From: JACKIC01 sp964543795
Lineage (GTDB): Bacteria; Planctomycetota; UBA1135; UBA2386
Reading direction: 5' to 3'
Length of the DNA stretch: 64,000 nucleotides
NCBI GenBank assembly: GCA_964543795.1
Contig: CAZIZN010000021.1
Location: 39,291-103,290 of the forward strand
The first letter of the stretch is position 1. Each line of letters starts with the position of its first letter. Under the pieces are notes generated by a model. That model did no database searches and was not told where the DNA came from. It worked only from the letters and a program-made list of their open reading frames with translations. Both the position numbers and the translations under genes were made by a program. This document shows positions 42,593 through 55,314 of the stretch, piece by piece.

Positions 42593-43459
42593 ATGCTGTC
42601 GCCGACGACGCCGAGCTACTGGCTGCTGCGCTTCGTGCTCGGCGTGCTCATGATCGCGCTGGCCGGCCTCGGATTCGTCGCCCGTCTGACGCGCGGCAGC
42701 GATCCGGTGGGCCTGGGCACGCTCGTCGTCGGCTTCTGGGGCTTCTGGCTCGCGCTCTCGGCGACGCGACCGCTGGCGCTGATGACCTGGGGCGCATGGC
42801 GCCACGGCGTCTGGACGCGCGCCGAGAGCGAGACGTTCGCACGCGCTTCCGTGCCGCGCCGCACCTACTACCTGCTCACCGCCGTCGCCGAAGTCGACGG
42901 CCCCGCGAGCCACGCGGAGCGGCTCGCGGTGCGCGAGGTCCTGCTGACGCACTTCGGCGACCGACTGACTCTCGACGAGGTGCGGCACTGGGAAGCGCAA
43001 CCGCTGCCGATCCGCGACCGCGTCGGCCTCGCCGCGCGCATCGCCGCGGGCATGGAGCCGCAGGAACTCGACTGGCTGTTCGGCTGGTGCTGCAGCGTTG
43101 CGTTCGCCGACGATCGCTTCGCCGACACCGAGCACGAGGTGCTGCACGAGGTCGCGCGCGGGCTCGGCCTGCCCGGCGGCCGCGCCCGGCTCCTGTTCCA
43201 CCTCGCGCGTGCCGAGCACCTGCGCGCGCGCGACGACGGCGCCGCACGCCCCGTCCGGAGCCTCGACCCGCGCGCCGACGCGCTGGCCGTGCTCGGCCTG
43301 CCGCCGGACGCCGCCCCCGACGCGATCCGCAAGCGCCACCGCGAACTGGTGCGGCGCTTCCATCCCGATCGTCACGCCAACCTCGGTCCCGTGGCCCAGC
43401 GCGAAGCCACGGAACGCTTCCAGCAGATCCAGCGCGCCTACGAGACCCTCACCACCTGA
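42593..43459 (+). CDS. DjlA-like membrane co-chaperone (TerB plus J domain)
   Basis: A 288-residue protein with two N-terminal membrane helices (LRFVLGVLMIALAGLGFV; LGTLVVGFWGFWLALSA), a helical TerB-like domain (~res 90-210, with YYLLTAVAEVDGPASHAE and FADDRFADTEHEVLHEVARGLGL) and a C-terminal J domain (~225-288) with the invariant HPD motif in VRRFHPDRHANLG. This is the DjlA order. The J domain should stimulate DnaK at the membrane. ATG 42593 is the only start that keeps the first helix. It follows the carboxypeptidase-regulatory gene by 29 bp and precedes the OsmC gene by 16 bp, probably in one transcript. Confidence 0.88.
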   Translation: MLSPTTPSYWLLRFVLGVLMIALAGLGFVARLTRGSDPVGLGTLVVGFWGFWLALSATRPLALMTWGAWRHGVWTRAESETFARASVPRRTYYLLTAVAEVDGPASHAERLAVREVLLTHFGDRLTLDEVRHWEAQPLPIRDRVGLAARIAAGMEPQELDWLFGWCCSVAFADDRFADTEHEVLHEVARGLGLPGGRARLLFHLARAEHLRARDDGAARPVRSLDPRADALAVLGLPPDAAPDAIRKRHRELVRRFHPDRHANLGPVAQREATERFQQIQRAYETLTT

Positions 43460-43475
43460 CCCGAGTACCACCGAC

Positions 43476-43883
43476 ATGGTCACCATCACCGCCACCTACC
43501 GGGGCGATCTCAGCTGCCACGCCGTGCACGGCCCGTCGGCCAGCACGCTCACCACCGACGCGCCCAAGGACAACGAAGGCCTCGGCCGCCACTTCTCCCC
43601 GACCGACCTCGTCGCCACGGCACTCGCCACGTGCATCCTCACGACCATGGCGATCGTCGCCCGGCGCCGCGGCTTCCCCCTCGAAGGTGCCACCGCCACC
43701 GTCGAGAAGCACATGTTCGACAAACCGCGCCGCATCGGCCGCCTGCCCGTCACCGTGCGCATCCCGGGCTTCTTCACCGACGAGCAGAAGAAGCTGCTGC
43801 TCAACACCGCCCACGCCTGCCCCGTGCACCAGAGCCTGCACCCCGACCTCGACGCCCCCATCACCATCGAGTGGCTCGAATAG
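43476..43883 (+). CDS. OsmC-family peroxiredoxin-like protein
   Basis: A 135-residue cytoplasmic protein of OsmC/Ohr fold. Both conserved cysteines are visible: the first in LATCILTTMAIVARRRG and the second in NTAHACPVHQSLHPDL, the pair used to reduce organic peroxides. The ATG at 43476 gives a family-typical start (MVTITATYRGDLSCHAVHG). The last codon and stop fall inside the first copy of a 51-bp direct repeat, so the 3' end of this gene marks the left border of the toxin-antitoxin cassette. Whether it is a true Ohr-type peroxidase or an OsmC-like protein of other use is not settled. Confidence 0.9.
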   Translation: MVTITATYRGDLSCHAVHGPSASTLTTDAPKDNEGLGRHFSPTDLVATALATCILTTMAIVARRRGFPLEGATATVEKHMFDKPRRIGRLPVTVRIPGFFTDEQKKLLLNTAHACPVHQSLHPDLDAPITIEWLE

Positions 43884-43926
43884 CTGCGTACCGAACCTGG
43901 TTCGTTCCACCGCTATTTTCGCCGCC
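43876..43926. repeat. Left copy of 51-bp direct repeat bracketing a toxin-antitoxin module
   Basis: These 51 bases are identical to 44675-44725. They start in the last codon of the OsmC gene, include its TAG, and contain the palindrome CGAACC-T-GGTTCG followed by a CTATTTTCG stretch. Confidence 0.95.
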
Positions 43927-43959
43927 GCCGCACCCGCGCCGCCGACGTTCGGCAGGTGC

Positions 43960-43988
43960 TTTACCTGATCCGCAATCCGTTCGATACT
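43960..43988 (+). promoter_or_regulatory. Promoter of the toxin-antitoxin operon
   Basis: TTTACC (-35) and GATACT (-10), each four of six consensus positions, with an ideal 17-base spacer. It lies 27 bases before the antitoxin ATG. Confidence 0.55.
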
Positions 43989-44003
43989 CCGTACGGAATT
44001 CCG
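43989..44003. promoter_or_regulatory. Overlapping palindromes, likely antitoxin operator
   Basis: CCGTACGG and CGGAATTCCG are perfect palindromes sharing CGG, placed directly after the -10 box and 11 bases before the ATG. Phd-type antitoxins repress their own operon by binding such sites. Confidence 0.5.
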
Positions 44004-44014
44004 CTCCTTCTACC

Positions 44015-44266
44015 ATGTCAACGATCAGCACCCAGACCCTGAAGCAGACCTTGGCCGACGTGCTGCGACGCGTTGCCCGTGGCGAGTGGATCACGGTCCT
44101 GCGGCACGGTCGACCGGTCGCGCGCCTGGGGCCTCCCGCCGACCCCGGGCTTCACATCGGCGCGCGCCACGGGGACGACGCCGGCATCCTGCCCGCGGGT
44201 CGCCGCCTCACCAAGGGCGCCTACCTCGGTGTCCTGGCGGACGATCGCGGCGGCGAGGAGCCGTGA
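44015..44266 (+). CDS. Phd/YefM-family antitoxin
   Basis: An 83-residue protein. The N-terminal ~50 residues (MSTISTQTLKQTLADVLRRVARGEWITVLRHGRPVARL) match the Phd/YefM DNA-binding fold: the beta-turn with RGEWITVLRHGRPVARLGP is the family hallmark. The C-terminal ~30 residues are flexible and should wrap and inhibit the toxin. GTG of the toxin overlaps its stop (GTGA), giving coupled translation with antitoxin first. It probably also represses its own promoter through the palindromes just upstream. Confidence 0.9.
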   Translation: MSTISTQTLKQTLADVLRRVARGEWITVLRHGRPVARLGPPADPGLHIGARHGDDAGILPAGRRLTKGAYLGVLADDRGGEEP

Positions 44267-44682
44267 AGGCGCGCGTCTACGTCGACACCTCCGCCTATCT
44301 GTGCCTGCTCCTGGGTGAGGACGGCGCTGCGGCCATCGCGAAAGCGCTGCAGAACGCGCGGCTCTGTTCGTCGGCCCTGCTCGTGCTCGAGTCGCGCCGC
44401 AACCTCGTGCGGTTGGCGCGCGGCGGCGACCTCGCACCGGGCCGGCTGAACGACCTGCTCGGACGCGTCCAGGCCGACATGGAGCTGTTCGCGTTGCGCG
44501 ACCTCACCCTCGACCTCTGCGTGGATCCCACGCTGCCGGCGGTCGCCACGCCGCGCAGCCTCGATCTCGCGCACCTGCGCACGGCCCTGTGGTTCCATCG
44601 CCAGGAGCCGCTGCAGCGGTTCGTCTCGTGCGACGAGGGGCAGATGCAGGCGGCGCGGGAACTCGGCCTGCCCATCGAATAG
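44263..44682 (+). CDS. PIN-domain (VapC-type) toxin ribonuclease
   Basis: A 139-residue PIN-domain protein, expected to cleave RNA such as tRNA when free of antitoxin. The acidic residues that bind Mg2+ or Mn2+ are in place: Asp in VYVDTSAYLC, Glu in VLESRRNLVR, Asp in RSLDLAHLRTA and Asp in FVSCDEGQMQAARELG. Start GTG 44263 overlaps the antitoxin stop. Its last codon and stop lie inside the second copy of the 51-bp repeat. The pairing of a PIN toxin with a Phd-type antitoxin is common. Confidence 0.92.
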   Translation: MKARVYVDTSAYLCLLLGEDGAAAIAKALQNARLCSSALLVLESRRNLVRLARGGDLAPGRLNDLLGRVQADMELFALRDLTLDLCVDPTLPAVATPRSLDLAHLRTALWFHRQEPLQRFVSCDEGQMQAARELGLPIE

Positions 44683-44725
44683 CTGCGTACCGAACCTGGT
44701 TCGTTCCACCGCTATTTTCGCCGCC
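44675..44725. repeat. Right copy of 51-bp direct repeat bracketing a toxin-antitoxin module
   Basis: Identical to 43876-43926; starts in the last codon of the PIN toxin and includes its TAG. The repeat unit (one repeat plus the module) is 799 bp. Confidence 0.95.
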
Positions 44726-44826
44726 CCACCGCGACCGCGCCCCCCACCACCGCCGCGCGGCAAGAAATCTCGCCCGCCGCCAATCCGAACCCGGCGCGCC
44801 GGCGTCTCCAGCGGCACGATCGATCC

Positions 44827-45410
44827 ATGAGCGCTGCGGAACCGCCCCTGCCGAGCCTGTTCCAGGCCCACCGCCAGGGCTTGACCGGTGCGGTCCGCAG
44901 CGTGCTGGGTCCACGAGCCGAAACGACCGAGGTGCTGCAGGACGCCTTCCTCAAGTGCTGGCGCCACTGGCAGCGCGGCGAACGGCCCGCAGACCCCGTG
45001 GCATGGATCTTCGTCGTCGTGTGGAACACGGCTCGCGATGCCCGCCGCGCGCGGGATCGCCGGCCGGTCCACGAGACCCTGGACGAGGACCTGAACGTGC
45101 CGACCACCACCGACCTTTCTCCGCCGCGCGCCCTCGAAGCGCGCGAAGCCGTCGCCGCCGCGCAAGCCGCGGTCGCCGGACTCGGCGACGCCGAACAGCA
45201 GGTGTTCCTGCTGCGCGTCAGCGCCGGGCTCAGTTTCGAAGCCGCCGCAGCCGCCCTGGGCATCCCCGTCGGCACGGCGAAGACCCGCATGCGCAGCGCG
45301 CTGCAGAAGCTGCGCCGGCAACTCGGCGCGAACGGCCCCGGCGGCCCCACGGGCCACGCCGGACACGACGAACGGACTGGCGGCAACGAACGGAACGAGG
45401 AGCTGCGGCG

Positions 45411-45414
<4 letters not shown>
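44827..45414 (+). CDS. ECF-type RNA polymerase sigma factor
   Basis: A 195-residue sigma factor. Region 2 spans LPSLFQAHRQGLTGAVRSVLG and EVLQDAFLKCWRHWQRGERP; region 4 is QVFLLRVSAGLSFEAAAAALGIPVGTAKTRMRSALQKLRR, the helix-turn-helix. The C-terminal ~25 residues are polar and unstructured. ATG 44827 fits the family. The stop overlaps the start of the alpha-2-macroglobulin-like gene (ATGA), so both are made together; the N-terminus of that protein looks like an anti-sigma domain and is the likely partner. Confidence 0.92.
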
Positions 45415-50405
<4,991 letters not shown>

Positions 50406-50424
50406 CGCGCGCGGCGGCCGGCGT

Positions 50425-51534
50425 TCAGCGCGCCGCCGCCGCGATCGCCGCGACGATCTTCTCGTTCGCCGTGGCGTCCTTCACGGCGGTGCGCACGAAG
50501 CGGTCCCCGAAGCGCGGGCTCAGCGACGCGCAATCGCGCACGAACACGCCCTGCTCGCGGCAGCGCAGGACCAACGTCGCCGCCGGCGTCCGCTCGGTCG
50601 CGAACAGCACGAAGTTCGTGGTGCTCGCGAACGGACGCAGCCCCGGCACCGCGCCGATGCGCGCGGCGAGCGCCTCGCGCAGGACGTGCGTCTCGGCGGC
50701 GCGTTCGCGATACCACGCGTACTCCTGCAGCGCGCGCATCGCCGCGCACTGCGCGAGCAGGCCGGCACTCCACGGCGGGTTCCACGTCTCGAGCGGCGCG
50801 ATCACGTCCGGCGCCGCGCACAGGTAGCCGATGCGCAGTCCCGAGAGCGCGAAGAACTTCGACATCGACTTGGCGACGATCACGCGCGGGTCGCTGCCGA
50901 CGAGGGTCTCGGCCGTCGGCACGTCGGGCACGAAGTCGACGTACGTCTCGTCGATCCAGACGCGGCAGTCCGCGGGCAGCGCGGCCAGCAGGGCCCGCAG
51001 CTGGCCCGAGCCCATCGCGACGCCGGTCGGACTGTTCGGGTTGACCATCACCAGCAACGTCGCACCGCTCTCGCGCACCGTCGCGGCGATCGCCGCGGGA
51101 TCGGGGCGGAAGCCCTGTTCCTCGCGCAGCTCGCAGTCCACCACGCGGGCGCCGATCACGGCTTCGAAGATGTGGCGGTACTCGCCGTACATCGGATCGA
51201 GGATCGCGACCGTGTCGCCGGCGCCGACGAGCTTCGGGAAGGCGAGGAACATCAGCGACGAGGTGCCGCCGCCGAGCATCACGTGCCGCGGCGAGAGTCC
51301 GTGCCGCGCCGCGACCGCCGCGCGCAGGCCGTCGCCGTGCGTCGGCGGGCTCGTCTTGACGAGCCACGCGAGGTTCTCGCGCAGCGTGGCGAGCACGGCG
51401 GGTGCGGGCTCGTACCAGGCGTCGAGCACGTCGGCGTCGACGACGGCGTGACGCCGCGACAGATCCGCGAAGTCGCTGCCGATCGCGTCGAACGACGCGC
51501 CGCCGTGGAACGCGTGCTTGGGGGGCGTGGTCAT
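50425..51534 (-). CDS. PLP-dependent aminotransferase, HisC/CobD-like
   Basis: A 369-residue fold-type I aminotransferase of class I/II. Seen: the substrate loop GGGTSSLMFLAFPKL, VMVNPNSPTGVAMG, DETYVDFVPD (Asp/Tyr contacts to the cofactor), and the PLP-binding lysine in VIVAKSMSKFFALSGLRIGY, followed by the C-terminal Arg in RFVRTAVKD. The closest relatives are histidinol-phosphate aminotransferases and threonine-phosphate decarboxylases; the sequence alone does not separate these. It is a monocistronic gene on the minus strand, convergent with the alpha-2-macroglobulin-like gene, with no other biosynthetic gene nearby. Confidence 0.88.
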   Translation of the reverse strand: MTTPPKHAFHGGASFDAIGSDFADLSRRHAVVDADVLDAWYEPAPAVLATLRENLAWLVKTSPPTHGDGLRAAVAARHGLSPRHVMLGGGTSSLMFLAFPKLVGAGDTVAILDPMYGEYRHIFEAVIGARVVDCELREEQGFRPDPAAIAATVRESGATLLVMVNPNSPTGVAMGSGQLRALLAALPADCRVWIDETYVDFVPDVPTAETLVGSDPRVIVAKSMSKFFALSGLRIGYLCAAPDVIAPLETWNPPWSAGLLAQCAAMRALQEYAWYRERAAETHVLREALAARIGAVPGLRPFASTTNFVLFATERTPAATLVLRCREQGVFVRDCASLSPRFGDRFVRTAVKDATANEKIVAAIAAAAR

Positions 51535-51946
51535 GGCCCCCTCGCTACCGCGAACGCAGCGCCGCGCAAGCGTCGACCCGCGCGGACGGGGCGCGACCTC
51601 GTTGCCGCGGCGGTGACTCCGGCATGTCCCGCTTCCTGCCGAATCCCGGTGACGGGCGGCGGCGCCACCACCGCGGCTGCGCGGCTTCCCGAACGCCCAG
51701 GGCGTGCGCGTCGACGACTTCGGCGTGCCGCTGCCGACCGGTCGGACCGACGGCGACCTGCGCCCGGCACCGGTGCTGATCCCGATCTTCTAGACCTGGC
51801 TCCCAGGCCGCGATGGGAAGAGGCGGTCGCCGCGCGGCGCCCGGCGGGTTCCTGCGGCCGCCGCGCTTTCGCCGGGTTCCTGATGGTCGCGGGGCGGATC
51901 CGTCGCCGGACACCTCGCCGCCCATGCGCCCGCTATCCTCCCTTCG
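51535..51946. other. 412-bp gap with a gene remnant and no intact gene
   Basis: No intact gene fits here. Apart from a short coding-like fragment at 51683-51793, the sequence is G+C-rich without promoter or repeat structure I can defend. It separates the aminotransferase from the divergent sigma/kinase pair. Confidence 0.5.
51683..51793 (+). pseudogene. 3' remnant of a lost gene
   Basis: A 36-residue stretch GFPNAQGVRVDDFGVPLPTG then RTDGDLRPAPVLIPIF ends at TAG and reads like the C-terminus of a real protein (balanced residues, strong third-position G+C), but the frame upstream is closed by a TGA at 51650 and no start exists. Most likely the tail of a deleted gene. Parent family not recognised. 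Confidence 0.35.
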
Positions 51947-52537
51947 ATGGCCGTTCCTGCCGATGGCTCGCCGGAGGGCGACGTGACCCGCTGCCTCGCG
52001 CGGCTCACGGCCGGGGACGGGGAGGCGGCCGGCGAATTGCTGGAGCTGGTCTACGCCGAACTGCGCCGCACCGCCGCGGCGGCGATGCGCGGCGAACGCG
52101 CCGCGCACACGCTCGACCCGACGGCCCTCGTGCACGAAGCCTGGCTGCGCCTGCTCGGCCCGGAGCCGCGCTCGTTCGCCGACCGCGGCCACTTCCTGCG
52201 CGCCGCGGCCCGCGCGATGCGGCGCATCCTGATCGACCACGCGCGCGCGCGGCGGCGCCAGAAACGCGGCGGCGCTTCGGCCGTGCAGGAGCCGCTGACC
52301 GACTGGCTGCTCGCAGCCGAGGCGCGCCAGGTCGACCTCGTGGCGCTCGACGACGCGCTGCTGCGCCTGGGCGAGGCCGCGCCCGACCTCGCCGAGCTCG
52401 TCGAACTGCGCTTCTTCGGCGGCCTGTCGATCGCCGAGACGGCCGCCGCCACGGACCGCTCGACGGCGAGCGTCGAACGCGACTGGCGCTGCGCGCGGGC
52501 ACTGCTGCGTGGCCTGCTCGGCGACGAGGCCCCATGA
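51947..52537 (+). CDS. ECF sigma factor of the TIGR02999 type
   Basis: A 196-residue sigma factor. The segments ELVYAELRRTAAAAMRGERA, TLDPTALVHEAWLRLLG and HFLRAAARAMRRILIDHAR followed by RRRQKRGG are close to the TIGR02999 family that is expanded in planctomycetes and acidobacteria and often sits next to protein kinases. Region 4 is VELRFFGGLSIAETAAATDRS. ATG 51947 is the canonical start. The stop overlaps the kinase start (ATGA), so both proteins are made from one message, and phosphorylation of the factor by the kinase is a reasonable hypothesis. Confidence 0.93.
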   Translation: MAVPADGSPEGDVTRCLARLTAGDGEAAGELLELVYAELRRTAAAAMRGERAAHTLDPTALVHEAWLRLLGPEPRSFADRGHFLRAAARAMRRILIDHARARRRQKRGGASAVQEPLTDWLLAAEARQVDLVALDDALLRLGEAAPDLAELVELRFFGGLSIAETAAATDRSTASVERDWRCARALLRGLLGDEAP

Positions 52538-55269
52538 CGCCCGAACGGCTCGCCCGCCTGCGGCAGGAGCTCGACCGCCTGCTCGCGCTGCCCGGCGAGC
52601 AGCGCACGCTGCGTCTCGCCGAACTCCACGGCGCCGACGCCGACCTGGCAGCCGCGGTGACGCTCGCGCTCGCCGACGCCGAGCGCGACGATCCCGCGTT
52701 CGAACCGCTGCTCGAGGCGCCGCCGCTGCAGGCCGCCGAGCCCGCGCTCACCGCGGGGCTGCGCCTGGGTCCCTGGCAACTCGTGCAGCCGCTCGGCGAA
52801 GGCGGCATGGGCCAGGTCTGGCTGGCCGAACGCGCCGACGGCGCGTACGAGCAGCGGGTCGCGATCAAGGTGCCGTCGGCATCGGCGCGCACGGCGACGG
52901 CGTTCGCGCGCTTCGAACGCGAACGTGCGCTGCTCGCCGAGTTCGACCACCCGGGCATCGCCCGCCTCGTCGACGGCGGCTGGACGGCACCGGGCCGTCC
53001 GTGGTTCGCGATGGAGCACGTCGAGGGCGTGCGCATCGACGAACACGCCGAGCGCCTTGCGCTCGACGGCCGCGGCCGCGTGCGCCTCCTGCTCGACGCC
53101 TGCCGCGTGCTCGCCGCTGCGCACCGGCGGCGCATCGTGCACCGCGACCTCAAGCCGCAGAACCTGCTCGTGCGCGCCGACGGACGCGTCGCGCTCGTCG
53201 ACTTCGGCATCGCCGCCGTGCTCGACGATCCGCGCCGCGGCACCGGCCCCTACCTCGCGACGCCGCGCTACGCGGCACCCGAACAACTCCGCGGCGAACC
53301 GGCGACGACGGCCGCCGACGTCTATTCGCTGGGCGTCATCGGCACGGAACTCGTGCCCGCCCGCGACGCCGACCTCGACGCCGTGTTCGCGGCGGCGACC
53401 CATCCGGACCCCGAGCACCGCCCGCCGAACGCGGCAGCGCTCGCCGACGAACTCGAACGCTGGCTCGCGCACCGCCCGGTCGCAGCGCGGCCGCCGACGA
53501 CGGCGCACCGCCTGCGCCTGTTCGCGCGCCGGGATCCGCGCAGCGCCGCCGCGGTCGCCGGTCTCGCGGTCGCCGTGCTGGGCCTGTTCGTGACCGCGCT
53601 CGTGCTGTGGCGCAGCGAACGCGGCGAACGCCGGCGCGCCGACGCGGCGCTCTCGGCCGAGGCCCGGAAGCACGCGCAGGTCCGCGCCCTCGTGCGCGAC
53701 CTCGTGTCCGGCGTACACGACCGCATCCAGGCGCTGCCCGGCGCCGTGCCCGTGCGCGCGTTCCTCGTCGAACGTGCCGAGGCGCATCTCGCGCAGCTCG
53801 CTGCCGACGCGGCGCTCGATGCGGATCTCGCACACGAAGTCGGCGGCGTGCATCTGCGGCTGGCCGACGTGCGCGGCGCCCGCACGCAGGGTCACGTCGG
53901 CGATCCTGCGGGCGCTCTCCGCTCGACGACGGCCGCCGTGGAGCTGTCGCGCGCGTGGGCGCAGCGGCGCCCCGACGAGGCGCGCTGGCCGCTGCTCGAG
54001 GCGGAAGGCCGGCGTCTCCGCGGCGACCTGCACCGCGCGCGCGGCGATCTCGTCGAAGCGCGAGCGGAGTACGAAGCGGCGCGGGCGGTCCTCGCGGCGC
54101 GGACGTGGCTCCCTGCCGCGGGCGAACATGCACGACTGCAGGCGATCCTCGAGCTGCAGCTCGGCAAGGTCGACGTCGCCGAGGGCGCCGTCGCGCGGGG
54201 CACGGAACGCATCGAGGCCGCCGCGGCCGCCTTCGATCGCCTGCGCGCCGCCGAGCCCGGCTCGCGGCAGGCGCGCCGCGATGCCGCGCACGCGTACTCC
54301 GAACTCGCGTACGCGGCGACCCCGCTCGGCGACGGCACGCGCACCACGGCGGCCTGGCGGGCAGCGCACGCGCAGTGGACGGCGCTCGCGGCGGAGTTCC
54401 CGCACGACGCGCAGCTCGCCCGCGACCGGCTCGAGGTCGCGGTCGAACTGGCACTCGACGATGCGCTCGCCGGCCGCGCCGACGCCGCCAACCGCCGGTT
54501 CGACGCCGCGCTGGTCGAGGTGCGCGCACTCTGCGAACAGGACCGTCAAAACGTGCTGGCCGAACGGCTGCTGCAGCGCACCTTGCTGCGCGGCGCGCGG
54601 CTCGCGGCCGCGCTCGCCGACCACGCCGTCGCGGCCCGCCGCTACCGCGAGGCCGAACCGAAGGTGCGCGCGGCGCTCGCCGCGCAGCCGGGCGATCGCG
54701 AACTGCGCCGCGACCTCGCCGAGGCGCTCGCCGCGCGCGCCGAGGCCGAACGACTGCTCGGCTCGGCCGACGGCGTGCGGTCCGCCTACGAAGAAGCGCT
54801 CGCCCTGCTGCCGCACGACGAGGCGTTCGCGCGCGGCGATCACTTCGCCGGCAACCTGCTGACGCTGACCTGGGTCGGGCTCGGCAACCTGGCGCTCGCG
54901 GGCGGCGACCACGCCGCCGCGCGGAGCCGCCTGCTCGCCCACCGCGACGCCGCCGCTGCCTGGGCCGAACGGTTCGAGAGCCTGCACTGGCCGCTGCGCC
55001 ACCTGGGTGCGCTCGAGTACGCGCTCGGCACGGCCTGCGAGACGCTGGCGAAGGATGCGAACCTGCCGGCTCCGCAGCGGGTCCTGCACCTCGACGAAGC
55101 GCTCGGCGCGTACGAGCGCGGCCTCGCGAGCACCGAACGGCTCGGCTCCGCCGGGCGCCTCGCGCCGCGGGAGAAGGCGATCCTCGGGTTCTTCCGCACC
55201 GACGTCGAACGCGTGCGCACCGCCCGCGCAGCCCTCGCGGGCCCCGCCGAGACGCCGCCGGGGCGTTGA
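52534..55269 (+). CDS. Transmembrane Ser/Thr protein kinase paired with sigma factor
   Basis: A 911-residue kinase. Residues ~75-320 are the catalytic domain: GEGGMGQVWLAERADG (Gly loop), RVAIKVPS (Lys), IVHRDLKPQNLLV (Asp), ALVDFGIAAVL (DFG), RYAAPEQLRG. One helix (~337-358, AAAVAGLAVAVLGLFVTALVL) crosses the membrane. The remaining ~540 residues are Ala/Arg-rich helical repeats of TPR type. The kinase domain ends abruptly (SLGVIGTELVPARDADLDAVF), missing the usual activation-segment helices of the C-lobe, so the lobe is shortened compared with the larger kinase at 28.3 kb. Overlaps the sigma gene and is expected to act with it. Confidence 0.9.
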   Translation: MTPERLARLRQELDRLLALPGEQRTLRLAELHGADADLAAAVTLALADAERDDPAFEPLLEAPPLQAAEPALTAGLRLGPWQLVQPLGEGGMGQVWLAERADGAYEQRVAIKVPSASARTATAFARFERERALLAEFDHPGIARLVDGGWTAPGRPWFAMEHVEGVRIDEHAERLALDGRGRVRLLLDACRVLAAAHRRRIVHRDLKPQNLLVRADGRVALVDFGIAAVLDDPRRGTGPYLATPRYAAPEQLRGEPATTAADVYSLGVIGTELVPARDADLDAVFAAATHPDPEHRPPNAAALADELERWLAHRPVAARPPTTAHRLRLFARRDPRSAAAVAGLAVAVLGLFVTALVLWRSERGERRRADAALSAEARKHAQVRALVRDLVSGVHDRIQALPGAVPVRAFLVERAEAHLAQLAADAALDADLAHEVGGVHLRLADVRGARTQGHVGDPAGALRSTTAAVELSRAWAQRRPDEARWPLLEAEGRRLRGDLHRARGDLVEARAEYEAARAVLAARTWLPAAGEHARLQAILELQLGKVDVAEGAVARGTERIEAAAAAFDRLRAAEPGSRQARRDAAHAYSELAYAATPLGDGTRTTAAWRAAHAQWTALAAEFPHDAQLARDRLEVAVELALDDALAGRADAANRRFDAALVEVRALCEQDRQNVLAERLLQRTLLRGARLAAALADHAVAARRYREAEPKVRAALAAQPGDRELRRDLAEALAARAEAERLLGSADGVRSAYEEALALLPHDEAFARGDHFAGNLLTLTWVGLGNLALAGGDHAAARSRLLAHRDAAAAWAERFESLHWPLRHLGALEYALGTACETLAKDANLPAPQRVLHLDEALGAYERGLASTERLGSAGRLAPREKAILGFFRTDVERVRTARAALAGPAETPPGR

Positions 55270-55314
55270 TCCGCGCCAGCAGGATCCGCGACCGCTCCGT
55301 ATGGTGCGCACCCC

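Noticed and set aside
43876..44725. Integron gene cassette with attC sites
   Set aside because: The 51-bp repeats lack the paired RYYYAAC and GTTRRRY core sites and there is no integrase in the window. Kept only as a repeat-bracketed module.
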